64,000 nt of DNA from Argyresthia goedartella (lineage: Eukaryota; Arthropoda; Insecta; Lepidoptera; Argyresthiidae): the NCBI GenBank assembly GCA_949825045.1, contig OX463806.1, forward strand, positions 44,974,208 to 45,038,207, given 5' to 3'. This document shows positions 22,251-33,309 of the stretch, one piece after another. Within the stretch, counting starts at the first letter, position 1. Each line of letters starts with the position of its first letter. The notes under the pieces are model-generated. The model saw only the letters and a list, made by a program, of their open reading frames with translations, had not been told where the DNA came from and made no database searches. The translations under genes and the position numbers were made by a program.

Positions 22251-22295
22251 CGCCTCATATGAAATCGGTGGGAGCACTTCATAATCATGTTGTAC

Positions 22296-22430
22296 CTTCA
22301 GGCTCCACTTGCGGCTGATCTGCCACGGGCGGCAGGGGTTGGAGATGTCGGCGCACTTCAGCGCGATCTGAAGACACAGGTGGCGGTGCTCGGGCGTCCT
22401 CAGGTCCAGGGTCTCTGTGTCCAGCAGGCC
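22296..22430 (-). CDS. PDE7-like phosphodiesterase, catalytic exon with [12 protein letters not shown]
   Basis: The acceptor cttttcccag precedes 22430 and the donor gtacaaca starts at 22295. There are exactly 45 codons, phase 0 at both ends: [17 protein letters not shown], then [18 protein letters not shown] and [19 protein letters not shown] is the conserved metal-site motif of class I PDEs; its Asp is a zinc ligand. Together with the next exon it gives [15 protein letters not shown]. The enzyme hydrolyses cyclic nucleotides; PDE7 members prefer cAMP. The upstream exons with the HD-x2-H-x4-N histidines were not found to the right, so the gene is long or leaves the window. Confidence 0.85.
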
Positions 22431-24336
22431 CTGGGAAAAGGTAGTGCGATATGTGTAGAATTAATCATGAAATGATCACTGCGTTCTAAGAGATCTATCA
22501 GACTGAAATGGGTCACATGTCACATCGTGTTGACATGACCTCTGTATGCCGCGAGACTTCAGGTGGCGGGCTGGGGAAGGGGGCGTGGGGGGGCACAGCG
22601 TTCACATCAGATAAGGATCGGTGTCAATGGATGGAATGCTGTGATCAGGTTATTTATACTCCGATATGGATCTGCAGGGTCAACTAGTAACAACGCACTC
22701 TATCAATGTAGCACTCTCATTAACTGACAGCCAGCACGAATAGCCTGATGCATGTCGGGCAACCTGCCGGGCGATTGATTGAAGTGCAGCTTGAATATGT
22801 TACTGTCGGTCATTTACGAACTAGATAATCAGGACGATAAGTCTTACGTTGATTGAAGGTCATTCAAACCTTAATTTGTCTGTACCTATATTATCTATTG
22901 TTTAATTTCCCGGGAAATATAATTTACGCTCCACGTAAGCTCCTCCAATAAAAATTAGTTTACCTGTTCCGTGCAGGGGCCTTATTACGGTAGCACAATG
23001 ACAATGACGGGACGACGCGCAATTTTATTTGTCGTTTGCATAATCTTTTTTAAAGCAATTAATTATGAAAAAAAGGATAATGCTTATCATATTAATTAGA
23101 TAAACTGACGGGAAACGGATTGCAAAAAAGTCAGATTGGGTACCTAAAGTTGAACGTGGTCGTCACGCGTTATTGTCTGCCGGTATAGTAACTCATGGCT
23201 TTCAATATTGAGATATTTTCTATAATTGTGATAATTGTACGAAATTCGCGCTACTCTGGAATACTCGTGTTGTCTTATTCACTTGAAATATTGGCTTTAC
23301 TTTACATTTTTGACCGAACGAGCAAAGCGTCTCCGTTCAGCTTGAGCAAAGATACTTTCGTATGTCCGTCTGTCCGGATTTCCAGGTGTCTCCTCTACAG
23401 GAGGGCAACCACAACGTCTTATGCCAATCCAGTTTAGAAACCTATAACCTGTTCCGCAAACAGTCATGACCGTCTTAAAACGAGTCTTGGAACTATGCAA
23501 ATAAAGCCCACTAAGGCACATCGGAATGGAAATGGTTGCCAAGGTGATGTCCTAGTTTTGAACCCTATCTGAATCGCTAAAAGGTTGTGGTGGGTAACCC
23601 TAGGTCGCATTTCTCAACCGATTCCCGTGAAAGTTTGTGAGCAGGTTCGATAATTATATATCGTTATGTTTGTCGATTCAGTTTTTAGATGTTTACAAAA
23701 TGGCTGAGGTATGGGGTTTGTTAATTTCAACAATTCACAAAGTAATAATAAGTAATAACTTAAAGAAACCGACTTCAAGTTCAAGCCCATTTCATCCTCC
23801 CCGGTCATGATGCGAATGTCGTCAAAATACACGAAAACAAGGCTTCGAAGTCTGTCCGTCTGACAGTCAAGTCCACACGTATTATACGACATAAACGAAT
23901 ATACGGTACTTATAGACAGAATTCATCTTATGACAATGACCTTAAACACCACTGATAAGCCACACAAAGCGATAATACGCAATTACGTTTACCTGGATGA
24001 CATCATATTCCAGTCTTTTTGCTTTAGAAACCAAACTAAATGACCGATTTCTGATTTTCAATAAATGGGACCGAACTGGAAGGCCACCCTTTAAAAAAAA
24101 AGTATTTTTGAAATCGGTTCATAAGTACCAGTTTTGAGGTAACAAACATTAAACATTCATAAAAAAATGCAATTGTGAACCGGTTCGAAATCAACATATT
24201 ACCAAACGGCTTCACGGATTTCAATAAATAAAGTTGGATTCGTGGAGAACGTGAGAGTGAAATGGGTTGTATAATTTTGGTGAAAAGTCAATAGGTAAGA
24301 TCGCAAGATGTAGCTTACAAAGTCATTGGTACAGAT
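22431..24336. other. Non-coding stretch, probable PDE intron
   Basis: It contains a repeat fragment at 23600-23725 (related to 770-900) and a tcgtatgtccgtctgtccgg segment near 23347 also seen at 48255. No further PDE exon was recognised. Confidence 0.5.
23600..23725 (+). repeat. Dispersed repeat, copy 2 (ggttcgataattatat family)
   Basis: gtgagcaggttcgataattatat, then tttgtcgattcagtttttag and aaaatggctgaggtatggg match 810-895 in order. Confidence 0.6.
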
Positions 24337-24681
24337 CGGTTAACTAAAGCTGGCACCGTTCACAGTGCAGGCACGTTCACAGTACTCACACTAATGCAAT
24401 TTCACTATACAGGTCAATGATTTTATTCTAACTCTAAAAAAGTAAACAATCACAATAACGCTCGTCGATTGACACGTGACGCGAATAAAAAAGATCACTC
24501 TATATTTATACGCAGTAGCAAAAGCAAAATAATAACTGTCTCGTTCATACTCATAAAATTGACCGCGCGCGTGAGAGGCAGACAGACTATTCTTAATGTC
24601 CATGCAGTGCAACGTCACGCCACGCGCTTATTCACAGACGCAAGGTGTAAATGTGTTGAACGTGCCAGCTTTAGTTAACCG
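24337..24681. mobile_element. MITE, about 345 bp, with about 28-bp TIRs
   Basis: cggttaactaaagctggcac at 24337 is mirrored by gtgccagctttagttaaccg ending at 24681. No transposase frame lies inside. Confidence 0.85.
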
Positions 24682-26038
24682 ACTTGTAGCGGCTACTTTC
24701 ATACTCCATTTAGGTAACCAGGTATATTCATAACTTTGTTTGTTAGAAGTTCAGCATTCCACCAACGACCAGCGACATCACAGCCCTTTTGAGCCACTAC
24801 TTAACTCAAATATCTTTTTATAGCATCGTAGTTTTTAAACGGGTGAACCGATTTTAGAACAATTTTTCTTGCAATGGTTCAGAGACATGATCAAAATTTA
24901 ATCATCCGTTAAAAGTTTATCGGTTTTAAGGCTGGGCTTAGAACTTCACGGATGTATAGAGGACTAACGAAGCAACATAACTTCATATGTATGCAACGAT
25001 TATATAAATATCAAGTACGTATAAATTCAAATCCGGTGCAAAATTGTATTAAAAATATGTTATAGATTTTGTAAGTTCAGGAGACTTACGGGTAAAAATA
25101 AACAAATTCCGTTGAACCTTTTAAAACCTAAAGTTTTGAGGCATCGCGATTCAGAACCTCATGCCAGGGTAATAAAATTCAAAACCTATAACGGGAAATG
25201 GCATCTTTAGATGCCCGTGGGTGTTAACGTTTAAACATTCACTAAGTCTAGGTGCACACGGACCACAAGTCGTCGCCACAAACGCGCACACGGTAAACGC
25301 CAGTGGCCGCCACAAGCTACAAATCGCCGCTGCTCGCTTCTTGTGCCGCCACAAATCACTTTTACACTCCACTCGTGCGATTAGCCCAACTTTTCTCCCA
25401 ACGCTTCAACCCGCATGAAGTCGTTTAAGACACTGCAAGCAACGGGGTAAAAAAGTAGCGGCCACCGACCACTTGTGGCGACCACCGGCCACATGTGGCT
25501 GAAGTGGCGGCGTTTTATGGCGATATTTAGTGGTCTTTCTGCGGCGGACTAAGACTCGTAATAATAAAACTTGAGCTGCTCTGGTGGTTTCTTACAGATT
25601 TGCTGCTTAGTATTGGCTATCTCGTGAGCAACGACTGTGCCTCTCCCGCAATGTATGGGAAAAGGGCACGACATTTTTAACACACGACGAAAATAGAGGG
25701 GTGTTACTTAGAAGTTTGAAGCGTCTGTCTGTAGCGCCCTAGCCCTCAAAAGGGTGGACGGATTTTAATATGTTTATTTATTTATTTATTGGCAGTAGAC
25801 TTCACTGTGATGGCTTTCAGATATATTTCATTAAAATCGGTTCAGTGGTTCGAAAGTTTGAAAGAAAAAAAGAAAAAGAAAATTGGTTGATTGTAGTTAT
25901 TATTTTGTTAGCGACTACATGACTACATCAGCATGGATATTGTCCGCCATGACATAACACAACCGACAGTTCAATGGTATGACAGGCTAACAGCTGACCG
26001 AGTGAAGCCTAGTTCACGCAGTCGTGTGAGCAGGGGCT
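24682..26038. other. Non-coding stretch with repeat fragments
   Basis: About 24800-24920 and 25690-25870 carry the (g/c)ggtg(g/a)ac(c/g)gatttta repeat. About 25240-25545 is a GC-richer block full of tggcgg/ccgccac words in both orientations, possibly a decayed palindromic element. Confidence 0.45.
25690..25870 (+). repeat. Dispersed repeat with gggtggacggattttaat core, copy 2
   Basis: It matches 2950-3140 in order: gtttgaagcgtctgtc, gggtggacggattttaata, then cattaaaatcggttcagtgg. An (ATTT)n run lies inside. Confidence 0.6.
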
Positions 26039-26666
26039 CCTATTCCGGTAGACAATGACGTTTCAGTCACAATGACGCGATGGCGACGATCACAACTCAA
26101 GGTTTTGATTATTTGGCGGTTGGTGTTTTTTCAGGCAATAACTAATAGAAATTAATCTTATTGTTAAGCATATAAGCAGATATTGAAACGTTGTCATATC
26201 ATTTATTTTTTTCCACATTACTAAATTTTGATTTTTGTAACATGAACTTGATGTTTATAGCTTTATTTCACAAACTCTATATCGTTTGCCTTAAATCGGG
26301 AAGAACAGTTTCACTAAATACAGTTAGGGAGACAGGGATCCATCAACATTTAATACGTATAGAAATTGGTTACTAACCAAACACAAACAGTTAAAAGTTA
26401 ATGGATAGGTACACAGAACCCAAGACGTACGCGAACGAACCGAGTCAATTCTTTCATATGATAAATCGTCCCGTTGAGTTACAACAGTCATAGCAAATAC
26501 ACTATTATCTAAGAGTTATGAGAGTGCAATGCACCAAAACGTAAGACACGCGAGATAGGTACTTTTGCGGCGGCCACGTGGAGTAATGGTCTGTGGATAG
26601 GTACTTAAAGTTGACCGTCGACGTGTCGACTATCGTTACCGAGCCGTCATTGTCTACTGGAATAGG
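26039..26666. mobile_element. MITE-like element, about 630 bp, 22-bp TIRs
   Basis: cctattccggtagacaatga at 26039 is mirrored by tcattgtctactggaatagg ending at 26666 with one mismatch. The interior has no recognised coding sequence. Confidence 0.7.
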
Positions 26667-27911
26667 GCATCAGGTATCTATTTAATGCCCTAGGGCTGTA
26701 GGTCACATCCATAATCTCTATTCAGGGTAGAAACAATTCTACGCCCATGTTCCACTTGCATTATAATGGCACCGATTATACAGGCATCCTTAACCCACTT
26801 GTCACAAACAACAGCTACTATTATGTTACGAGTCGTATTAAATGGCGCCCCCTCTTTCCTGCGCCATTATTTTCGAAGCTCAACAGTTTCTCTACATTGT
26901 AAATGCTTTACCTCCTTGTTTCCGGTTCGTATTAAAGGCGCACAACCGCCTTCTGCTCAATCAAATGAAGTGCCGCTTAAATGCCTTATTGGCGCTGTCG
27001 TTTCCTGAGCAACAGACTTTGAGTGTGCGTTAAATTTTGAGTTGTCTGTTGTGCATCCGAGCTAATTTATAGCGAGCCACTTCATTTGTACCGGCTCGGT
27101 TATTGTGCAAACTCGCATGGAATTTGCTGCAGTTTCGTTATTGCATTTTTGAGCTGCGTCTACCGTTGCATAGGGAATGTTATGTAGCGTTAGGTACGTG
27201 TTAGCGGGATGAATGCATTTGCTGAGATTAAATATCTGGGGTTGCTGAGGCGTAAGCGCGATGACATGAACAGTTTCAACTAGGTTATCGGTTGATGGTT
27301 CGGCTGGAACTTGGGATATCTTCATAGTTCTTATACATTAAGAATCTGTCATTAAATATCAGTTTTCGTCGACAGTAATCTGGGCGCAAGATTTTGAGGT
27401 TAATAAAAAAACGACCAAATGCGAGTCGGAGAGCGCACCGAGGCTTAAGAACAAAATACACATTTACAGTTCCGCAACTTAAAATGAAAAATAATCCTTT
27501 TACCATCAACTTCAATGGAAATTCACAGTAGTCGCGTTAAACGCATACACTCGTCGTCATAAGATTTCATCGATTGTAATATTTGTATTCTAAATGTGAA
27601 AAGAAAACCTGTGTCATCTACTATGACAAATATATATTTTAACCAAACAATTGAGTCAATCTTGCTCTGAATATTCTCAAGTCTATATCCATATTTTAAC
27701 TTGTGTACACAGAAGTGGTTTCACCAGCATCAAAGATACCATATGCAAATGTCCAGTACACTTAACAGCTTTACTTAACATAACAACGCATAATGTACCA
27801 AGACTACCAAGTTAGCCTTGAGTTAAGTGTCTATTATATTTGAAAATGCGAAGTTAAACATGCTATTATAGAGCCTCGCTGTAGGTGAGCAGTACTGTAC
27901 CTTAGTCAGTG
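26667..27911. other. Non-coding stretch, no gene seen
   Basis: Only short incidental open frames on both strands. Confidence 0.5.
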
Positions 27912-28643
27912 TCAATAAAGATATTTATAGTTGTCCTGTCTGCGACTGGCAGGGAGATCAGATGTGAGGGCCGATAAATATATTTATAGTTGTCCTGCGA
28001 CTGGTAGGGAGATCAGATGTGAGGGCCCATAAAGATATTTATAGTTGCCCTGCCTGCGACTGGCAGGGAGATCAGATGTGAGGGCCCATAAAGATATTTA
28101 TAGTTGTCCTGCCTGCGACTGGCAGGGAGATCAGATGTGAGGGCCCATAAAGATATTTATAGTTGTCCTGCGACTGGCAGGGAGATCAGATGTGAGAGCC
28201 GATAAAGATATTTATAGTTCTCCTGCTACTGGCAGGGAGATCAGATGTGAAGGCCCATAAAGATATTTATAGTTGTCCTGCGACTGGCTGGGTGATCAGA
28301 TGTGAGGGCCGATAAAGATATTTATAGTTGTCCTGTGACTGGCAGGGAGATCAGATTTGAGGGCCCATAAAGATATTTATAGTTGTCCAGCGAGTGGCGG
28401 GGTGATCAGATGTGAGGGCCCATAAATATATTTATAGTTGTCCAGCGACTGGCAGGGTGATCAGATATGAGGGCCGATAAATATATTTATAGTTGTCCAG
28501 CGACTGGCAGGGAGATCAGATATGAGGGCCGATAAATATATTTATTGTTGTCCAGCGACTGGCAGGGTGATCAGATATGAGGGCCGATAAATATATTTAT
28601 AGTTGTCCAGCGACTGGCAGGGAGATCAGATCTGAGGGCCGAT
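27912..28643 (+). repeat. Minisatellite 1, 55-59 bp unit, 13 copies
   Basis: Each unit carries gatatttatagttgtcctg, cgactggcagggagatcag and tgtgagggcc. Early units include an extra ctgc (59 bp); most are 55 bp. It abuts a second array at 28644 with no spacer. Confidence 0.95.
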
Positions 28644-29060
28644 AAACCCGGCAAAATGTTTCTGATTGCACGAGTATAATTTAATAAACCCGGCAAAATG
28701 TTTCTGATTGCACGAGTATAATTTAATAAACCCGGCAAAATGTTTCTGATTGCACGAGTATAATTTAATAAACCCGGCAAAATGTTTCTGATTGCAAGAG
28801 TATAATTTAATAAACCCGGCAAAAATTTTCTTATTGCACGAGTATAATTTAATAAACCCGGCAAAATGTTTCTGATTGCACGAGTATAATTTAATAAACC
28901 CGGCAAAATGTTTCTGATTGTACGAGTATAATATAATAAAGCGGGCAAAATGTTTCTGACTGCACGAGTATAATTTAATAAACCCGGCAAATTGTTTCTG
29001 ATTCTAAGAGTATAATTTAATAAACCCGGCAAAATGTTTCTGACTGTACGAGTAAAATTT
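28644..29060 (+). repeat. Minisatellite 2, 42-bp unit, 10 copies
   Basis: The unit contains aaacccggcaaaatgtttct and cacgagtataatttaata. Because 42 is divisible by three, the - strand stays open and would encode a 14-residue repeat (28571-29086). No gene context supports translation. Confidence 0.95.
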
Positions 29061-29109
29061 ATTTCACAAAACAATGGAATACACACAAGGGACTATCTCT
29101 GGGGGGGGT

Positions 29110-29265
29110 CGCGGTTCGAGGCTCTGCCTTCCAAGCGACAGGTCCCGGGTTCGATTCCCGGCTGGGGACGAAGAAAAATAAACCCAGGTCTTGGATGACG
29201 TCGCAGATTCTGGTTCCCTCAACATATAGTGTCCTAGTGTAGGGCCAGAAGCAATTTATACTCGT
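29110..29265 (+). mobile_element. tRNA-derived SINE, family B
   Basis: B-box ggttcgattcc in a gtcccgggttcgattcccgg context, then aaataaacccaggtcttgg, tgacgtcg, and gggccagaagcaa. It lies directly beyond the second minisatellite. Confidence 0.8.
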
Positions 29266-29924
29266 AAATCTAAGATAAGGTTCCTTTTAGCAAGACAACG
29301 ACGTTTTATATGGATTCTTCGATCTGATCGGTCTACTTCGCGAGTGGATTAAATTTTGACAGGTCTTTTGCGTTGCTGAATTGATTTAATTATCACAATC
29401 GATTTTATTTATGGAGTTTGACTTGAGGTTTTATTGATATAACATTTTGCTCCCCGTTTACCTACCATTCGATTTACTTTGTTTGTAGGACTTGCAGCGT
29501 GAAAGCGTTCGACCACTCAGTCCTCATGAATTTATGTAACACACTTTTTGTTGTTGTCAATCACTTTAGTTTTTTATGAACGTGTCCCGAATGCGCTTTG
29601 ATATATTTCAGAACGCATTTTACACTCGAAACGCATTTTCTCTCAACGACGCCATTTTTGCATTCGGATTTTTCTCGGTGAAGTAAAAATTCAAAATTAT
29701 GCAATCCTTCGAACCTGAGTAAAATTTTGATTCAAGGATAATGGTAATGTGTGTTCATGTTTTCGTTACAGACTGGAACCGATATCCCTGCCGCTGACGT
29801 GAATTTGCAAGATCATTCCATGAATTCTGCTTTCTGCTGATACTCGTTTTCAATTCGTTGCGCCATCGTTTCCAATGAAACTCATAAAAACCATAATTTC
29901 AGATACCAGTGTCAAAGAGTATAT
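29266..29924. other. Non-coding stretch, no gene seen
   Basis: No exon or repeat was recognised. Confidence 0.5.
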
Positions 29925-30106
29925 AATATATACTCTTTGACATTATACGTAAGCAGTGTCGGCGCACCACACGCACACGCGGCCGTTCCATCATTTACAG
30001 CCCTATGGGTTTATATAATATATACTCTTTGACACTATACGTAAGCAGTGTCGGCGCACCACACGCACACGCGGCCGTTCCATCATTTACAGCCCTATGG
30101 GTTTAG
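29925..30106 (+). repeat. Tandem duplication, two units of about 91 bp
   Basis: tataatatatactctttgac through cagccctatgggttt is present twice head to tail with a single visible base change, so the duplication is recent. Confidence 0.95.
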
Positions 30107-30163
30107 CAGGCTTACAGGCTGAGGGCTTCAACAGCTATTTTAAAACCCATTCATTGGTTCGTA

Positions 30164-30354
30164 ATTTTATTATTATTAATAATAATACCTTGGACATTAT
30201 TTACACACATTGATCTAGCCCCAAACTAGGATTCCCTGCATCTTGGGAATATAGATAAATATTATACTTGGATAGATAAACAACCATGACTAGGGTACAA
30301 ACATCCGTTCTCATCAAACAAATATTTGCCCCCACCGGGACTCGAACCCGGGTT
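30164..30354 (-). mobile_element. tRNA-derived SINE, family A, 5' truncated
   Basis: On the - strand: cccgggttcgagtcccggtg, the family A body and an (ATT)n tail. It is cut just before the B-box. Confidence 0.85.
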
Positions 30355-30589
30355 AAACAACTAGTAGTTCTGGGAGAACAGTCGACCTCGCTTGTTTAAA
30401 ATGTCAAGCTTTTAGGCCTGCAAGAAGTACATTAGAATTTCGATGATCGATTATGAGTCAGTCAGTGACTTACGGAACATTATTTTGGACGGCTGTCGTT
30501 TACAATGTATTGGTTAAAATTTACTGAATTTTAGGAATTTCCCTATAGAAATTGTGAACTATTAGGCACAGAAAATTTATGTGTCAATA

Positions 30590-31120
30590 GTCAATAGTCA
30601 AAGTACTTTATTACTGTAGATATTTACATATACTTAGCAAACGTCATTTTTTGCCTCTTCTCTACATTGGACCACTGTGGGAGAAGCAGGGCGTAGAAAC
30701 TCCCACAGATTGATTGTTAGTTCTCTTTTAAAAATAGGTTGTGCTTAACTAATACAAATATGAAAAATTTTATTGTTATGATTAATAAGCAGGAATAAAT
30801 AATTACAAAATTATTAACAGCAAGGTCTGTGTTGAGCCAGATTAACCCCATACAGACCTGTCATTTAAGTAATCTTGAACATTGTAATATCCCTTTTTCG
30901 ACAAAGTCGCTTTAACATGCTTTTTAAATTGCTCAAATGGCAATTTCAAAATCTCCAGAGGTATCCTATTGTAGTAGAGAATGCACTGACCCTTGAAAGA
31001 ATTGCTAACCTTCGCGAGTCTAAAACGGGGCGCACATAGTCTGTGATTATTTCTTAGGTTAACATTACAGCTGTCGCTAAGTTTGGAAAATGTTGTAAGG
31101 TTCTTGCGTACATACATTAT
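30590..31120 (-). pseudogene. LINE remnant: ORF2 C-terminus and 3' UTR
   Basis: The - strand frame 31117-30842 reads FRLAKVSNSFKGQCILYYN, RIPLEILKLPFEQFKKHVK and KKGYYNVQDYLND before stop. This is the C-terminal region downstream of the RT in several LINE clades (pattern S-F-x3-x-x-YN-x-(I/L)P ... F-K ... YY-x-V-x-(D/E)-(F/Y)-L-x-D). The following 3' UTR segment (gtagatatttacatatactt, ctctacattggaccac) recurs at 45318-45415 in the same orientation. No RT remains. Confidence 0.7.
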
Positions 31121-31754
31121 ATTTTCGAAAATAAATTGACTAGCTACTGTTAGTATGTCAATTTCTTTAAAAAGCTCTCTTAAGGAGTCTGTTCGTTTTA
31201 AATTATAAATTTTAAATTATAAATTGTTAAAAATTAAAATTAAATTATAAAAATTAAAAGTGTATCTAGCTTTATCTACAACATAATTACAGGGGGGTCA
31301 AAAATACCTCGAAGTGCCTCCCTCTCCACTCCCCCCTTTTAAATGTTTTTTCATTTCATCTTGCGTAGAATGAAGTCCTTACTTAGTGGGCCTCTCAAAT
31401 TTGATTGAAATCCGCCGATAAATAATGCTGCAACAAACTTCCCCACTTTTCCCCAAAACAATTTTCGTCAAAATCGGTTGAAAAATGCGACTTGTAGACG
31501 AAAATAGACAGACCGACAGAGGCATTTTTGGCCCATCTCAAAACACTTCGCTTGCTACGCTCGCACGGTCAATTAAACTCAGAGAAACAACGCCATGTGG
31601 TGAATAACTCCGGGGTTCCTACGGGGTTCTGATGTTACAAAGTTTGGCGCGAATAGCATGGTGAATCCTAATCCGTGTGGAGTCCGTCTTCATTGATCAC
31701 AAGATGATCCCGGGGGTCTCTGGAGCGTCGGACCCGTCTTTCCGTGTAAGGAGA
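31121..31754. other. Non-coding stretch with a dispersed repeat
   Basis: About 31285-31580 (ggggggtcaaaaatacctcg ... cttgctacgctcgcacggtcaa) is related to 2341-2460 and 53590-53850. No gene was seen. Confidence 0.5.
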
Positions 31755-31975
31755 CAATGTCACTGAATTGACCAATTGATATTAATTCAAGACCCGTATG
31801 AGAAATCGAGGGAACTCTTCAAAAATAGGCAGACAGAGATTTTCATAGTAATTTGTGCATATACTCTCGGGAAGCATGACGAAGAGCACAGGTGGCCACC
31901 AGAACAGCTCAATACTAAGTATTTCACAGGTTGCGACATGGTAACTTTATTAAGGCCCAGTTCTGGCTGTTGAGG
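31755..31975 (+). repeat. Dispersed parent repeat, partial copy 1
   Basis: Contains gagaaatcgagggaactctt, agcacaggtggccaccagaa, ctcaatactaagtatttca and gcgacatggtaactttatta. These words occur in the same order around 33019-42360, where the middle part is amplified into a minisatellite. Confidence 0.7.
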
Positions 31976-32395
31976 TGAGGGGCGCCGCATTCGCCCGTCG
32001 CCTTCTGGCGGGGTAGCGGCATTGGCGGGATAGCGGGCGGCGCGGAATAGCTTGGGTGGGTAGCCGCCCGTCGAGGTAAAAAATTAGGTGTTTTTTCGAA
32101 TTTACTGAAAAACGGAATTAAGCTAATTGATAAAATTTAAGGATTGATATGGAGCTCAAAAATAGGAAAACGAAGGTAAAAAAATATATGAAAAATCAGT
32201 AATTTTATATTAAAATTATTGTATCTCCCTTTTAATATAGACTATGTTCAGGATTTTTTACGATCGAGGAAAATTAAGCCAATCGCGTAACGACATAGTA
32301 TTTTAACTAGTTTATCTCATTGTGAATAACATATATTTTTTTGGGACCTATGAATTTAGCGGCATATATTTTTTTGTGTGATCTTGGGCGTTAAG
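31976..32395. other. Non-coding stretch
   Basis: A GC-rich part at 31980-32070 is followed by AT-rich sequence. No gene was seen. Confidence 0.45.
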
Positions 32396-32525
32396 GTTGG
32401 CCAGTAATGTATGTTGGGCAATAATGCTCATCATAATGCATAATGGTGAAATGCAGGTGATGGTGAAGTACCAGGAGAGCTCTCAACAATATATTAACGT
32501 CAGGATGTGATGATAGGAATATGGG
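32396..32525 (+). repeat. Dispersed parent repeat, 3' part of partial copy 1
   Basis: gctcatcataatgcataatggtg, gcaggtgatggtgaagtacc, gagctctcaacaatatatta matches 42240-42330. Confidence 0.7.
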
Positions 32526-32900
32526 GAAATAAGGGAGCTCTTTAATTAATAAAGACACGTATTAAGCAACCAACACAACTACACGCACGACATTACTGCG
32601 GTTTCGGCTCCTGCAACCCGCCTAAAAAACGTAACGTATACGTACGTACCTGTACGCACAAGTCACTGGCATGTAAGTAAGTACTTACTACATGGTATCA
32701 AACACCGTTCCGGTGTTCCCTCCGTAATTCCAATGAACGCTTAGCTGTCATGCGCCTAGTTGTGTTGGTCGCTTAGAATAAGTTTGTTTTGTATTAAATA
32801 GGTTATGAAGTCTTTTTTTAACGTTTTACTTTTTGTTTTATTAACCGACTTCAAATGGAGAAGGATATCAATTCGTCGAGATCTGTGATTTGTATGTTCA
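32526..32900. other. Non-coding stretch
   Basis: No gene was seen. At 32840-32875 the words ttaaccgacttcaaatgg and gagaaggatatcaattc are a common lepidopteran repeat end, reversed at about 45930-45955. Confidence 0.45.
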
Positions 32901-33081
32901 TTGATTTCTCCAAGATGGATGGACCAATTTGGAATATCGTTATTTGTTTGTAAGGGTTAACCTTCCGATTGGTCCAATTGACACCAGGTCGGGATCTGAT
33001 GAAGGGATGCTGGAGAAATCGAGGGAACTCTTCAAATATTATATTATATATAAACAGCGATTTTTGAATTTTTCATAGTAA
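32901..33081 (+). repeat. Dispersed parent repeat, 5' part of copy 2
   Basis: ggaccaatttggaatatcg, then cgggatctgatgaaggga, gagaaatcgagggaactctt and ttttcatagtaa follow the order of the 31755 copy. It is interrupted at 33082 by a SINE. Confidence 0.7.
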
Positions 33082-33277
33082 AAAAAATCTACAATACATT
33101 GCTTCTGGCTCCACTCTAGGATATCCTGTGTCGTGGGAACCGGAAACAGCGACATTAAACACATATAAACATCCAAGACGTGTTTTTTTTTCTTCTTTTA
33201 TCCCCAGCCGAGGATCGATCCCGGGACCTCTCGCATGTTAGGCAGAGCTACAATCGCAGCGCCACTGGGGTCGTGAA
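33082..33277 (-). mobile_element. tRNA-derived SINE, family B, with target duplication
   Basis: On the - strand: cgagaggtcccgggatcgatcc, then an A-rich run, the family B body and gccagaagcaat-like end. It is flanked by atagtaa at 33075-33081 and 33278-33284, a 7-bp target duplication. Confidence 0.85.
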
Positions 33278-33309
33278 ATAGTAACTCAAAGCATCATTTT
33301 GTGATGTGA

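Noticed and set aside
27912..29060. Possible CRISPR-like arrays
   Set aside because: Units repeat as a whole without unique spacers, and the genome is eukaryotic.
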